Source: JBBROS01 sp963752225 | Lineage (GTDB): Bacteria > Pseudomonadota > Alphaproteobacteria > Acetobacterales > Acetobacteraceae | Direction of reading: 5' to 3' | NCBI GenBank assembly: GCA_963752225.1 | Contig: CAVVXS010000007.1 | Coordinates: 1,054,001 to 1,118,000, forward strand | DNA length: 64,000 bases | In this document: in pieces, positions 9,352 through 17,407 of the stretch | Layout: each line of letters begins with the position of its first letter | How positions within the stretch are numbered: the stretch's first letter is position 1 | Program-made: the position numbers and the translations under genes | The notes under the pieces: model-generated | Seen by the model: the letters and a program-made list of their open reading frames with translations, nothing else | Database searches by the model: none | What the model was told of the DNA's origin: nothing

Positions 9352-9373
9352 CATCCCGACAACGAGGTTCTCA

Positions 9374-10447
9374 ATGCGGCAATACAAGATCGCTTCCATC
9401 CCTGCGGACGGCATCGGACCCGAGGTGATCGACGCCGGGCTCGAGGTGCTGGAGGCGGTCGCGGCGCGGGATGGTGGTTTCCGGCTCGACGTGACCGGGT
9501 ACGATTGGGGGTCGGAGCGCTACCGCCGCACCGGCGCCTTGATGCCGGCCGACGGCTTGGAGCAGATCCGCGGCGCGGACGCCATTTTGTTCGGTGCCGT
9601 GGGCGCCGCCGACATCCCGGACCATGTCACGCTTTGGGGCCTGCGGCTGCCCATCTGTCAGGGATTCGACCAGTACGCGAACATCCGGCCGACGCGCATC
9701 CTGCCCGGCGTCACCAGCCCGCTGCGCAACGTCACGGCGGAGACGCTCGATTGGCTGATCGTGCGTGAGAACAGCGAGGGCGAATATTCCGGCAATGGGG
9801 GCCGGGCGCACCGGGGTTTGCCGGAGGAGGTCGCGACCGAAACGAGCATCTTCACCCGCCGGGGGGTCGAGCGGATCATGCGGTTCGCGTTTGATGCGGC
9901 GCGGCGCCGGCCGCGCAAGCTGCTGACGGTCGTCACCAAGAGCAATGCGCAGCGGCATGGCATGGTGTTCTGGGACGAGATCGCGGCCCAGGTTGCGACC
10001 GAGTTCCCGGACGTGACGTGGGACAAGGAGTTGGTCGATGCGATGACCACGCGCATGGTGCTGAAGCCGCAATCGATCGACACCGTGGTCGCCACCAACC
10101 TGCACGCCGACATCCTGTCGGACTTGGCGGCAGCCTTGGCGGGATCGCTCGGCGTCGCGCCGACCGGCAACGTCGATCCGGAGCGGCGCTTTCCCAGCAT
10201 GTTCGAGCCGATCCACGGCAGCGCATTCGACATCACCGGCAAGGGGATCGCGAACCCGGTGGCGACGTTCTGGACGGCGTCGCTGATGCTCGATCACCTA
10301 GGGGAGCCAACCGCCGCGGCGGCCCTGATGCGGGCGGTAGAGCAGGTCTGCCTGGAAGGCGTCATCACGCCGGATTTGGGCGGCAAGGCCACTACGAAGG
10401 AAGTCACGGCGGCGGTGGTGGCGGCGGTTCGAGGCGCGAACGCCTGA
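9374..10447 (+). CDS. Tartrate dehydrogenase/decarboxylase-family enzyme
   Basis: NAD-dependent beta-decarboxylating dehydrogenase of 357 residues, in the isocitrate/isopropylmalate/tartrate family. The N-terminus has the ADGIGPEVI nucleotide loop; the substrate loop is ANIRPTRILPG followed by VRENSEGEYSGNGGR; catalytic Lys/Asp segments are WDKELVDAMTTRMV and NLHADILSDL; and EPIHGSAFDITGKGIANP is near the end. The substrate loop fits tartrate/D-malate enzymes (TtuC, DmlA) better than LeuB. These oxidise tartrate or D-malate to oxaloglycolate, glycerate or pyruvate. It is transcribed away from the ABC-transporter operon and may share its regulation. A GC-rich hairpin follows the stop. D-malate rather than tartrate as the main substrate remains possible. 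Confidence 0.88.
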   Translation: MRQYKIASIPADGIGPEVIDAGLEVLEAVAARDGGFRLDVTGYDWGSERYRRTGALMPADGLEQIRGADAILFGAVGAADIPDHVTLWGLRLPICQGFDQYANIRPTRILPGVTSPLRNVTAETLDWLIVRENSEGEYSGNGGRAHRGLPEEVATETSIFTRRGVERIMRFAFDAARRRPRKLLTVVTKSNAQRHGMVFWDEIAAQVATEFPDVTWDKELVDAMTTRMVLKPQSIDTVVATNLHADILSDLAAALAGSLGVAPTGNVDPERRFPSMFEPIHGSAFDITGKGIANPVATFWTASLMLDHLGEPTAAAALMRAVEQVCLEGVITPDLGGKATTKEVTAAVVAAVRGANA

Positions 10448-10460
10448 CCGCGGGCCAGGA

Positions 10461-10490
10461 GCCCTCCGCCGCGCATGCACGGCGGAGGGC
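10461..10490. terminator. Hairpin between convergent genes
   Basis: A 10-bp perfect stem (GCCCTCCGCC / GGCGGAGGGC), extended by one G-C pair, encloses an 8-base loop. It lies between the converging tartrate-dehydrogenase-like and catalase genes. No T run follows, but position and symmetry fit a bidirectional terminator. Confidence 0.65.
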
Positions 10491-10499
10491 GTCGGGAGC

Positions 10500-11414
10500 T
10501 TAGCGCGACATCTTGTAGAGCTTGGTCGCGACCTCGAACATCTCCTCGGGCGCGTAGTCGGGTGCGAAGGCGGAGTAGTTGCCGGTCATCTCCGGCATCT
10601 TCCCGCCCTCGGGCAGGCCGTCCACGACTTCCAACGGACCCGGCGGATCGCCCGGCAATGCCATCTCGCCGTTGCCCCAAATCCCGGCCGATTCCTTGTA
10701 GTCGTCAGGGCTGAAGCGATACAGCCAGCGGTGCCGGCCTTCCTCGAGGTACTTGGCCGCTTCGGGGATGTTGCCGAGTTCGATGTTCGGCGTCGGAAGC
10801 ATCTTTTCGATCTGGACGCCGGTGATCTGCTTCAAGGCCAGGGCATAGGCATGCGCGTGCACGGAGCCGCGTACCAGCAGGTAACCGCACACTTCGCGCG
10901 CCGTGGGGCTGCTGACGGTCTCGTAGACGCGCAGCTTGTGGATGCGCGCGCCGCATTCGAGATGGAAATTGTGCAGCAGGTCGATGATCAGATTGCCGGT
11001 CGTCGTCACCATGTCCACGTTCCAGGACATGCTGTTGCTGTTGACCGGGACCGCACCGCCACCGTACGAAAGGAATGACGCGGCCGAGCGCACATCCTTC
11101 ATGTCGGAGAACGGCGCCTTGGTCACATCGGCGCCGGACGTCTCGTTGCCTTGGCCGTTATTGAGCAGCGCCACACCGTTGCTGACCAGTTCGACGTGAC
11201 CGATCTCCTCGGCGAAGATGCTGGACACCAGGCTGTAAAACGGACGCAGCTTCGACTTGGACCGGAAGTTGAAACTCTGGAACATGTAGTTGCCGAGCGT
11301 CGACATCTCGCCATACTTGCCGCCTAGCAGCTCTTGCAGCGCGGCAGCCTCGTTCGGGTCCGGCGTCTTCGGCTCCGGTAACTCAGTCAGTAGCCGATCG
11401 ATCTTCATGAACAT
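10500..11414 (-). CDS. Manganese (non-haem) catalase
   Basis: Dimanganese catalase of 304 residues that breaks down hydrogen peroxide. The four-helix-bundle ligands are visible: Glu36 (KYGEMSTL), Glu70 and His73 (AEEIGHVE), Glu153 (HLECGARIH) and His186 or His188 (RGSVHAHAY). The start MFMKID was chosen because family members begin this way and GGAG lies eight bases upstream; a GTG three codons earlier is the alternative. A sequence resembling a sigma-EcfG promoter lies 30-56 bases upstream, which fits general-stress control. A 40-aa membrane protein gene follows upstream in the same orientation. The fold is read from motif order only, but the assignment is firm. Confidence 0.93.
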   Translation of the reverse strand: MFMKIDRLLTELPEPKTPDPNEAAALQELLGGKYGEMSTLGNYMFQSFNFRSKSKLRPFYSLVSSIFAEEIGHVELVSNGVALLNNGQGNETSGADVTKAPFSDMKDVRSAASFLSYGGGAVPVNSNSMSWNVDMVTTTGNLIIDLLHNFHLECGARIHKLRVYETVSSPTAREVCGYLLVRGSVHAHAYALALKQITGVQIEKMLPTPNIELGNIPEAAKYLEEGRHRWLYRFSPDDYKESAGIWGNGEMALPGDPPGPLEVVDGLPEGGKMPEMTGNYSAFAPDYAPEEMFEVATKLYKMSR

Positions 11415-11443
11415 CGCCGTCACTCCGCTCGGGGTTCGCGGGC

Positions 11444-11470
11444 AATACGGCGCGGCTACGGACCAGTTCC
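11444..11470 (-). promoter_or_regulatory. Candidate sigma-EcfG (general stress) promoter
   Basis: On the minus strand the sequence reads GGAAC, 16 bases, then CGTATT. The alphaproteobacterial general-stress consensus is GGAAC, 16-17 bases, CGTT. It lies 30 bases upstream of the manganese catalase start, where such a promoter would be expected, and this gene class is commonly in the PhyR/EcfG regulon. The -10 element matches only three of four core bases. Confidence 0.5.
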
Positions 11471-11492
11471 GATCGACAAGTTAAGTTTAATG

Positions 11493-11615
11493 TCACTGCC
11501 GTGCGAGGTTCATCTTTCCATCGAGCATGCAGAAGCCGAGCACGCCGGCCAGAACCAGCTGGCTGCAGGCCACGAAACCCATCCACACCGGGGCAGAGGT
11601 CATGATCATGGTCAT
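11493..11615 (-). CDS. Small single-pass membrane protein (40 aa)
   Basis: Forty residues beginning MTMIMTSAPVWMG, with a single hydrophobic segment spanning about residues 9-31 and a short charged tail (DGKMNLARQ). AAGGAGA lies seven bases before the ATG, a strong ribosome binding site, which is the main reason for calling it. It lies upstream of the manganese catalase in the same orientation, 78 bases away. Its 224-base upstream region is unusually AT-rich in places and is shared with the divergent ABC-F gene. No family was recognised. The frame stays open upstream, but that extension looks like non-coding composition. Confidence 0.6.
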   Translation of the reverse strand: MTMIMTSAPVWMGFVACSQLVLAGVLGFCMLDGKMNLARQ

Positions 11616-11839
11616 CGTTGGTCTCCTTGGTTGAACATCGCGGGGTCGTTCGCAGGGCAGGTTGTAGGCGCGAATGGTTAACGAGTTCTTCCCGGGCGGA
11701 AGATTTTTCGCGCTAAAGTTGCAAATGTGATGGGATATACGCGTTCCGCCGGTTTGGATCGGCGGCTCGCGGTTCCGCCCCGTCGTTCCCACACCCACAT
11801 CGGCTTGCACGCGCGGCGGCCCATCGCCATACCGCGCCC

Positions 11840-13633
11840 ATGGCCTCACCTCCGTTGCTGCTGCTGCAAGACATCCGCCTCGCGCTCGGCTCGGCGCCGC
11901 TACTGGCAGGCGCCGAGGTCGCCGTCGGGGCTGGGGAACGGATCTGCTTGGTCGGCCGCAATGGCTCCGGCAAGTCCACGCTGATGAAAGTTGCGGCCGG
12001 GATGCTGCAGCCGGACGCCGGCACCCGCTTCCTGCAGCCGGGCACCACCTTGCGCTATTTGCCGCAGGAGCCCGACCTGTCCGGCTTCGCCACGACGCGC
12101 GACTATGTCGAGGCTGGGATGGGGCCGCAAGACGACCATTACCGGGCCACCGCCCTGCTGGACCAGCTCGGCTTGTCCGGTCGCGAAGACCCGGCGCAGC
12201 TTTCCGGCGGCCAGCAGCGGCGAGCGGCGCTGGCGCGGGCGCTGGCGCCACAGCCTGACCTGCTGTTGTTGGACGAGCCGACCAACCACCTCGACCTGCC
12301 GGCCATCGAATGGCTCGAGGCGGAACTGAAGTCGCTCCGCGCCGGCATCGTGCTCATCAGCCACGACCGCCGCCTGCTGGAAACGCTGACGCGGAGCATC
12401 GTCTGGCTCGATGGCGGCGTGACCAGGCGGATCGACCGCGGCTTCGCCCATTTCGAGACCTGGCGCGAGGAGGTCGAAGCGGAAGCCGAGCGTGACCTGC
12501 ACAAGCTCGGCCGCCAGATCCTGCGTGAGGAGGACTGGCTGCGCTACGGCGTCACCGCCCGGCGCAAGCGCAACGTGCGCCGCCTCGGCGAGCTGGGCGC
12601 GCTGCGGCAGAAGCGGCGGGAAGCCGGGGGCGCCGCGGCCACCTTGCGGCTGGCGGCAAGCGACGCCGACCTGTCGGGCAAGCTGGTTGCCGTCGCCGAC
12701 CATGTCGGCAAGGCGTACGGCGACAAGACCGTGGTGCGCGACTTGACGATGCGGGTGCTGCGCGGCGACCGGCTCGGCATCGTCGGCCCGAACGGCGCCG
12801 GCAAGACCACCCTGCTCAACCTGCTGACCGGAAAAGGTGCGCCCGACAGCGGCGAGGTCCGCATCGGCACCAACCTCGCCGAGGTCACGCTCGACCAGCA
12901 GCGGGCGGCGCTCGACCCGGCGAAGACGCTTGCGGAAACGCTGACCGGAGGCGCTGGCGACCAGGTGGATGTCGGCGGCGAGCGGCGGCACGTGATCGGC
13001 TACATGAAGGAGTTCCTGTTCAAGCCGGAGCAGGCGCGCACGCCCGTGGGCGTGCTGTCGGGCGGCGAGCGCGGCCGGCTGCTGCTGGCCTGCGCCTTGG
13101 CCCGGCCCAGCAACCTGATGGTGCTGGACGAGCCCACCAACGACCTCGACCTCGAGACGCTCGACCTGCTGCAGGAGATGCTGTCGGAATACCCGGGCAC
13201 CGTGCTGCTGGTCAGCCACGACCGCGACTTCCTCGACCGCGTGGTCACGTCCACCTTGGCGTCCGAAGGCGACGGCAAGTGGGTCGAGTATGCCGGCGGC
13301 TACAGCGACATGCTGCTGCAACGCGGCGCCTCCTCTCCGGCCACCGAGCGTGCCCGCACGGCGCCGAAGCCGCAGGGGTCGGACAAGGGCGCACCCCGCA
13401 AGCTGTCGTTCAAGGACAAGCACGCGCTGGAGTCGCTGCCCGGTGAAATGGCCCGCCTCACGAACCAGATCCAGGTGCAGCAGCGGCTCCTGTCCGACCC
13501 GAACCTGTACCGGCGCGACCAGGCGGCGTTCAAACGAGCGACCGACGCCTTGCAGGACGCGCAAGGCAAGCTCGCCGCCGCGGAGGAGCGGTGGCTCGAA
13601 CTTGAGTTGCTGCGTGAGGAGTTGGAGGCTTAG
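11840..13633 (+). CDS. ABC-F family ATPase (Uup-like)
   Basis: Soluble protein of 597 residues with two ABC cassettes in one chain and no membrane segments. The first cassette has Walker A GRNGSGKST and signature LSGGQQRRAALARAL, with Walker B LLLLDEPTNHLD; the second has GPNGAGKTT, LSGGERGRLLLACAL and VLDEPTNDLD. The linker between them is charged and helical, and the C-terminal 90 residues form a coiled-coil domain as in Uup. ABC-F proteins act on the ribosome or in DNA-related processes rather than in transport. The long linker and C-terminal coiled coil favour Uup over EttA. Start: first ATG of the conserved region; no strong Shine-Dalgarno is visible. Confidence 0.92.
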   Translation: MASPPLLLLQDIRLALGSAPLLAGAEVAVGAGERICLVGRNGSGKSTLMKVAAGMLQPDAGTRFLQPGTTLRYLPQEPDLSGFATTRDYVEAGMGPQDDHYRATALLDQLGLSGREDPAQLSGGQQRRAALARALAPQPDLLLLDEPTNHLDLPAIEWLEAELKSLRAGIVLISHDRRLLETLTRSIVWLDGGVTRRIDRGFAHFETWREEVEAEAERDLHKLGRQILREEDWLRYGVTARRKRNVRRLGELGALRQKRREAGGAAATLRLAASDADLSGKLVAVADHVGKAYGDKTVVRDLTMRVLRGDRLGIVGPNGAGKTTLLNLLTGKGAPDSGEVRIGTNLAEVTLDQQRAALDPAKTLAETLTGGAGDQVDVGGERRHVIGYMKEFLFKPEQARTPVGVLSGGERGRLLLACALARPSNLMVLDEPTNDLDLETLDLLQEMLSEYPGTVLLVSHDRDFLDRVVTSTLASEGDGKWVEYAGGYSDMLLQRGASSPATERARTAPKPQGSDKGAPRKLSFKDKHALESLPGEMARLTNQIQVQQRLLSDPNLYRRDQAAFKRATDALQDAQGKLAAAEERWLELELLREELEA

Positions 13634-13642
13634 GCTCTCATC

Positions 13643-13801
13643 ATGAAGCGTTTGCTCATGTTTTCAGTGTTGTTCCTGTCGGGCTGCGGCGCGGTAGCCG
13701 CACCGTGCCGGGTCACCTCGGCGGCGCTGAAGATCGTCCCCGTGGTCGGCCACGTGGCGGCCGCGCCCACGGACGGGTGCGCTGCCGTCATCGATCCCTG
13801 A
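13643..13801 (+). CDS. Small putative lipoprotein (52 aa)
   Basis: Encodes 52 residues starting MKRLLMFSVLFLSGCG, a textbook lipoprotein signal with lipobox LSGC at residues 12-15; the mature part would be only about 37 residues with two more cysteines (CR at 22-23 and GC at 45-46). The start lies ten bases after the ABC-F stop, and a weak purine-rich stretch (GTTGGAGG) within the preceding gene could serve as ribosome binding site. The pattern of a short lipoprotein with PCRV and VPVVGH resembles a small uncharacterised family I associate with DUF6726, from memory only. Function unknown; it would be anchored to the inner or outer membrane. Confidence 0.65.
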   Translation: MKRLLMFSVLFLSGCGAVAAPCRVTSAALKIVPVVGHVAAAPTDGCAAVIDP

Positions 13802-13825
13802 GCCGGTCCGGCTCTGACCCGGTCT

Positions 13826-13856
13826 GGACGCGCGGCGCCGGCGCGCCGTAGCGTCC
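13826..13856 (+). terminator. GC-rich stem-loop between lipoprotein and dap genes
   Basis: Outer arms GGACGC and GCGTCC enclose a second pairing (GGCGC/GCGCC), giving a strong stem-loop in a 59-base gap. It ends four bases before the dap start codon, so it could terminate the upstream transcript or mask initiation of dap. There is no T run. Confidence 0.3.
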
Positions 13857-13860
13857 GGGA

Positions 13861-15417
13861 ATGAGTTCGACCCTGTCCGGCCGCCTCGACCGGCTGCTGC
13901 ACGACCTGCCGCTCCGCTACAAGGGGCCGGGCGGCGCGTTGGCCGTCCTGCGGCACGGCGAGGTGCTGGTCCGCCACGCCTGGGGCTTCGCCAATGCCGA
14001 GCGCCGCATCCCGGTCACGCCGGCGACCCTGGTGCGGGTCTGCTCGATCACGAAGCAGTTCACCTGCGCCGTGGTGCTCGACGCCTTCCCCGACCCGGCG
14101 GCGCTCGACGCCGCGGTCGCGGCCCGGCTGCCGCGGCTGGAGCAGCCGCCGCCTGGGGCGCTGCACTTGTGCCACAACCAGTCCGGACTGCGCGATTACT
14201 GGGCGGTGGCGATGCTGCACGGCGCGCCGGCGGAGTCGGCGTTCGGCGACACCGAAGCGGAGCGGGTGATCGGCGGCACCCGGACGCTGCAGTTCACGCC
14301 CGGCACCCAGTATTCCTATTGCAACCAGAACTTCCGCATCCTGTCCGACGCCGCCGCGGAACGCACCGGCCGGTCGTTTGCCGAGCTGCTGCGCCGAAGC
14401 GTGTTGGAACCGGCGGGGATGGCGTCGGCCCTCCTCGCTGCCGACACGCGGGCCATGCCGGACGGCACCGAAGGCTACGAGGGCAGCCAGGCCACCGGCT
14501 TCCGCGCGGCCGAGAACCGCATCGTCTGGACCGGCGACGCCGGGCTCGGCGCCTCGCTCGACGACATGATCGCCTGGGAACGCTTCATCGACGCGGGCCG
14601 CGACGACCCGCAGTCGCTCTACGGACGCTTGTCGGCGCCGGTGCACTTTGCCGATGGAGCGCCGGCCGAGTACGGCTTCGGACTCGGCCGTCGCGTCGAG
14701 TCGGACCGGCCGGTCACCGGCCATGGCGGCGCCTTGCGCGGCTGGCGCGCCAGCCGGCTGTATGCACCGTCGGAGCGCGTGTCCGTGGTCGTGCTGTTCA
14801 ACCACTCCGGCGAAACGCACTCACTCAGCTCCGAGGTGCTGGCCGCGGTACTGGGCGAGGAGCGCCCGAAGCCGGTCACGGCGCCGCTGCCGGCTTGGCT
14901 CGGCACCTACCTGGATCCCGAGACCGGTTTGTCGGTGCGGGTCGGAGCAACGGAGGGCCGCGTGCGCGTGCGGTATGGTCCGTCGCCCGAGCAGCTGGAC
15001 GTGCAGCCGGACGGGACCGCCGGCGTCGCCGGGACGCGCCTCGAACTCCACGGCCAGGACCTAGTGATGACACGGCCGCTGGAGAACCGGCGCGTCCGCC
15101 TGCGCCCGGTCGGGAGCGAAACGCCGGAGCACGATGTGGCCGGCCGCTACCGCTGCGCCGAGCTGGACGCGGAGCTGCTGGTCGCCGACGCCGGCGGGGC
15201 CTTGTACGGTGCGTTTTCCGGGTTTCTCGGCCAGGGACGGATGGAGCTGCTGGAACCGGTCGGCCCCGATCTGTGGGCCCTGCCCTGCCCGCGCGCGCTC
15301 GACTTCGCGCCGCCGGGCGACTGGACGCTTGGGTTCAGTCGGGACGGCGCGGGGGTTGTCGAGTCGGTCGAGGTCGGTTGCTGGCTCGCGCGCGGGCTGC
15401 GCTATCGGCGGCTGTAG
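13861..15417 (+). CDS. dap: D-aminopeptidase (Dap), penicillin-recognising serine hydrolase
   Basis: 518 residues, the same size as the Ochrobactrum D-aminopeptidase, which removes N-terminal D-amino acids. The active-site residues fall at the same positions as in that enzyme: Ser62 and Lys65 (CSITKQF), Tyr153 and Asn155 (YSYCNQN), and a HGG motif near residue 287. The N-terminal catalytic beta-lactamase-like domain is followed by two beta-barrel domains from about residue 340. No signal peptide is visible, consistent with a cytoplasmic enzyme. It ends three bases before the stop of a convergent gene. A related DD-peptidase or esterase activity cannot be excluded, but the positional match makes Dap the best call. 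Confidence 0.9.
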   Translation: MSSTLSGRLDRLLHDLPLRYKGPGGALAVLRHGEVLVRHAWGFANAERRIPVTPATLVRVCSITKQFTCAVVLDAFPDPAALDAAVAARLPRLEQPPPGALHLCHNQSGLRDYWAVAMLHGAPAESAFGDTEAERVIGGTRTLQFTPGTQYSYCNQNFRILSDAAAERTGRSFAELLRRSVLEPAGMASALLAADTRAMPDGTEGYEGSQATGFRAAENRIVWTGDAGLGASLDDMIAWERFIDAGRDDPQSLYGRLSAPVHFADGAPAEYGFGLGRRVESDRPVTGHGGALRGWRASRLYAPSERVSVVVLFNHSGETHSLSSEVLAAVLGEERPKPVTAPLPAWLGTYLDPETGLSVRVGATEGRVRVRYGPSPEQLDVQPDGTAGVAGTRLELHGQDLVMTRPLENRRVRLRPVGSETPEHDVAGRYRCAELDAELLVADAGGALYGAFSGFLGQGRMELLEPVGPDLWALPCPRALDFAPPGDWTLGFSRDGAGVVESVEVGCWLARGLRYRRL

Positions 15418-15420
15418 GTC

Positions 15421-16398
15421 CTATTTCAGCAACGTCGACGCGAGGAACGCCATTACGTCGGCCCGGGCCAACTCGGTCGCCTGCGGATTGTGGCCGACAT
15501 GGGCGCCGATCGCGACGCAGGGATCGGTTTTGACCGAGTAATCGCGTCCGGTTTCGGCGTTGACCAGGGTCGCGTTCGGGCCTTCCTTCAGGCGGCAGTT
15601 GCGGGTGCTTTGCGCCTTCGGGATGTTGACCAGGCGCGGCGACGTCGGCGTGTCGAAGCTGTGCTGGCTGTCGGCATACTCGGTGAGCGTGACGTCCACC
15701 CCGGCCGCTTGCAGCCGCGGCACCAGTGCGCGGCACGCGGCCGGGTTCACGTAGTCGTCGCTGCTGCCGTGATAAAGCCGGATCGGCGCCGGCGACATCC
15801 GGGTATCGTCGTCGTAGGCGACGTTGCACGGCGTGTAGAAGCCGACATGGGCGGCAAACCGATTGTCCCCGCCGAACGCAGAGCGGAACCGCTCCGCGGC
15901 CGAATAAAGCGCCGGCACCGCCCCCTTGGAAAACCCCCAGACCGCGATCCGGTCGGCGCGGATGCGCGGATGCGCCGCCAACACATCGAGCGCACGAAAG
16001 GCGTCGAGCGTCATCGACAGCGAGTTGAGCTGGTCCTGGTCCTCGACAGTGGAAACGATCCCGCGGCCGGAGAAGCTATCCAAGATGAAGGCGGCGATGC
16101 CGGCCTCGTTCAGGATGTGCGCCCACATGTCCGGTCCGGCGCCGATGCCGCCCGAGCCATGGATGAGCACCACTGCGGGCACCCGTCCGGTCACCCCGAA
16201 CGGCAGCCGCAGCTCGCCGCCCAGCATGACCTCCGGCCCGGTCTTCTGGCCCTTGAGGAAGGCGTCGAGCGGGATCGTCTGCGACTTGACCGGCAGGATC
16301 TCGATCCGCCCCGGCCAGCCGCTGCCGTCCGCCCAGGCGCAAGAGGGCGCCAACGCGGCCAAGCACGCGATCAGCAAGCCGCCGACATACAATCTCAT
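15421..16398 (-). CDS. Exported dienelactone hydrolase-like alpha/beta hydrolase
   Basis: 325 residues with an N-terminal signal peptide (about 23 residues, cleaved near CAWAD). The alpha/beta-hydrolase parts are the oxyanion region LIHGSGG, nucleophile elbow WGFSKGA, acid HGSSDDYV and base His in SQHSFD, in the order expected for the dienelactone hydrolase family. GGAGGGG precedes the chosen ATG; the frame stays open upstream without a signal. It is the last gene after a Bug receptor and an Ldh dehydrogenase downstream of the pca genes. Substrate unknown; an exported esterase or lactonase acting on an aromatic-derived ester is plausible from context. Confidence 0.85.
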   Translation of the reverse strand: MRLYVGGLLIACLAALAPSCAWADGSGWPGRIEILPVKSQTIPLDAFLKGQKTGPEVMLGGELRLPFGVTGRVPAVVLIHGSGGIGAGPDMWAHILNEAGIAAFILDSFSGRGIVSTVEDQDQLNSLSMTLDAFRALDVLAAHPRIRADRIAVWGFSKGAVPALYSAAERFRSAFGGDNRFAAHVGFYTPCNVAYDDDTRMSPAPIRLYHGSSDDYVNPAACRALVPRLQAAGVDVTLTEYADSQHSFDTPTSPRLVNIPKAQSTRNCRLKEGPNATLVNAETGRDYSVKTDPCVAIGAHVGHNPQATELARADVMAFLASTLLK

Positions 16399-16423
16399 GC
16401 GATCCCCTCCCGGCCGGCGCCGC

Positions 16424-17407
16424 TCACTTGCCCGGCGCAAGCCCGGCATCCTCGACGACCTTGCGGTATTTCACGAGTTGCGCCTCCGTGACCGACCGCA
16501 GTTCGGCCGGCGACGAGCCGCGGACCGAAAAACCCTGCGCAGTCAGGCGCTGCTGCACGTCCGGATCGGCCACCGCCTTGAGCACTTCGGCATTCAACCG
16601 GTCGATGATGGGCCGCGGCGTCTTGGCGGGTGCGACGATGCCGAACCAGGTGGTGAAGGCGAAGCCGGGCTCGCCGGAGGCGGCGATGGTCGGCACGCCG
16701 GGGAACTGCTCCAGCGGCTGCGTCGAGGCGACGCCCAGCAGCTTCATCTGCCCGCCGCGCACCAGCCCGGCCACGACCGGCAAGCCTTGCAGGCTGACAT
16801 CGACTTGGCCGCCGGCGACGTCGGTCGCGGCTTGCGTGGCGCCGCGATAAGGAATGTGCCGCAACTTAATGCCCGCGCCTTCCGCAAACAGCACCATGGC
16901 GATGTGCTGCGGGCTGCCCATGCCGCCGGAGCCGTAGGTGATGCTGTCGGGCGTCGCCTTGGCGGCGGCGATCAGCCCGGCGGCGTCGTTGTAAGGCGCC
17001 TTGTTGTTGGCGATGAGGCCGAACTCGATGGTGCCGACCAGAGAGACCGGCGCGAAATCGCGCACCGGGTCCCACGGCACCTTCGGCAGCGTCACCGGCA
17101 CCATCGTCAGGATGCTGTCGTTGAAGCCACCGATCGTGTAGCCGTCGGGCACAGCACGGGCCACTTGGTCGGCGCCGATCACCCCGGACGCGCCCGGCTG
17201 ATTGATGACGACGATCTGCTGGCCCATGCTGTCGGCCATCTTCTGCGTCACGATGCGCGCCGCATTGTCCACCGCACTGGCCGCGGCGAGGGGCACGATC
17301 ATGCGGATCGGGCGGTTGGGGTAGTCGTCCTCCGCCCGGGCGGCGGTCCAGGGCAGCATCGCCAGAACGACCGGCAGCAGCCGTCGCGTGGTGCGCATCA
17401 GAGCCAT
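16424..17407 (-). CDS. Bug-family tripartite tricarboxylate transporter receptor
   Basis: Periplasmic solute receptor of 327 residues. A signal peptide (cleaved after TAARA) is followed by the Bug-family start YPNRPIRMIVPLAAAS, then VINQPGASGVIGADQVA and the PDGYT loop. Bug proteins usually bind carboxylates, typically through water-mediated contacts with the carboxylate groups. The start at 17407 has GAGG at good spacing; an ATG at 17398 overlaps the upstream stop and is the alternative. TctA/TctB membrane subunits are not in the window, a common state since Bug genes greatly outnumber tctAB. Position next to an Ldh-type dehydrogenase and pca genes suggests an aromatic or hydroxy-acid ligand. 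Confidence 0.92.
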   Translation of the reverse strand: MALMRTTRRLLPVVLAMLPWTAARAEDDYPNRPIRMIVPLAAASAVDNAARIVTQKMADSMGQQIVVINQPGASGVIGADQVARAVPDGYTIGGFNDSILTMVPVTLPKVPWDPVRDFAPVSLVGTIEFGLIANNKAPYNDAAGLIAAAKATPDSITYGSGGMGSPQHIAMVLFAEGAGIKLRHIPYRGATQAATDVAGGQVDVSLQGLPVVAGLVRGGQMKLLGVASTQPLEQFPGVPTIAASGEPGFAFTTWFGIVAPAKTPRPIIDRLNAEVLKAVADPDVQQRLTAQGFSVRGSSPAELRSVTEAQLVKYRKVVEDAGLAPGK

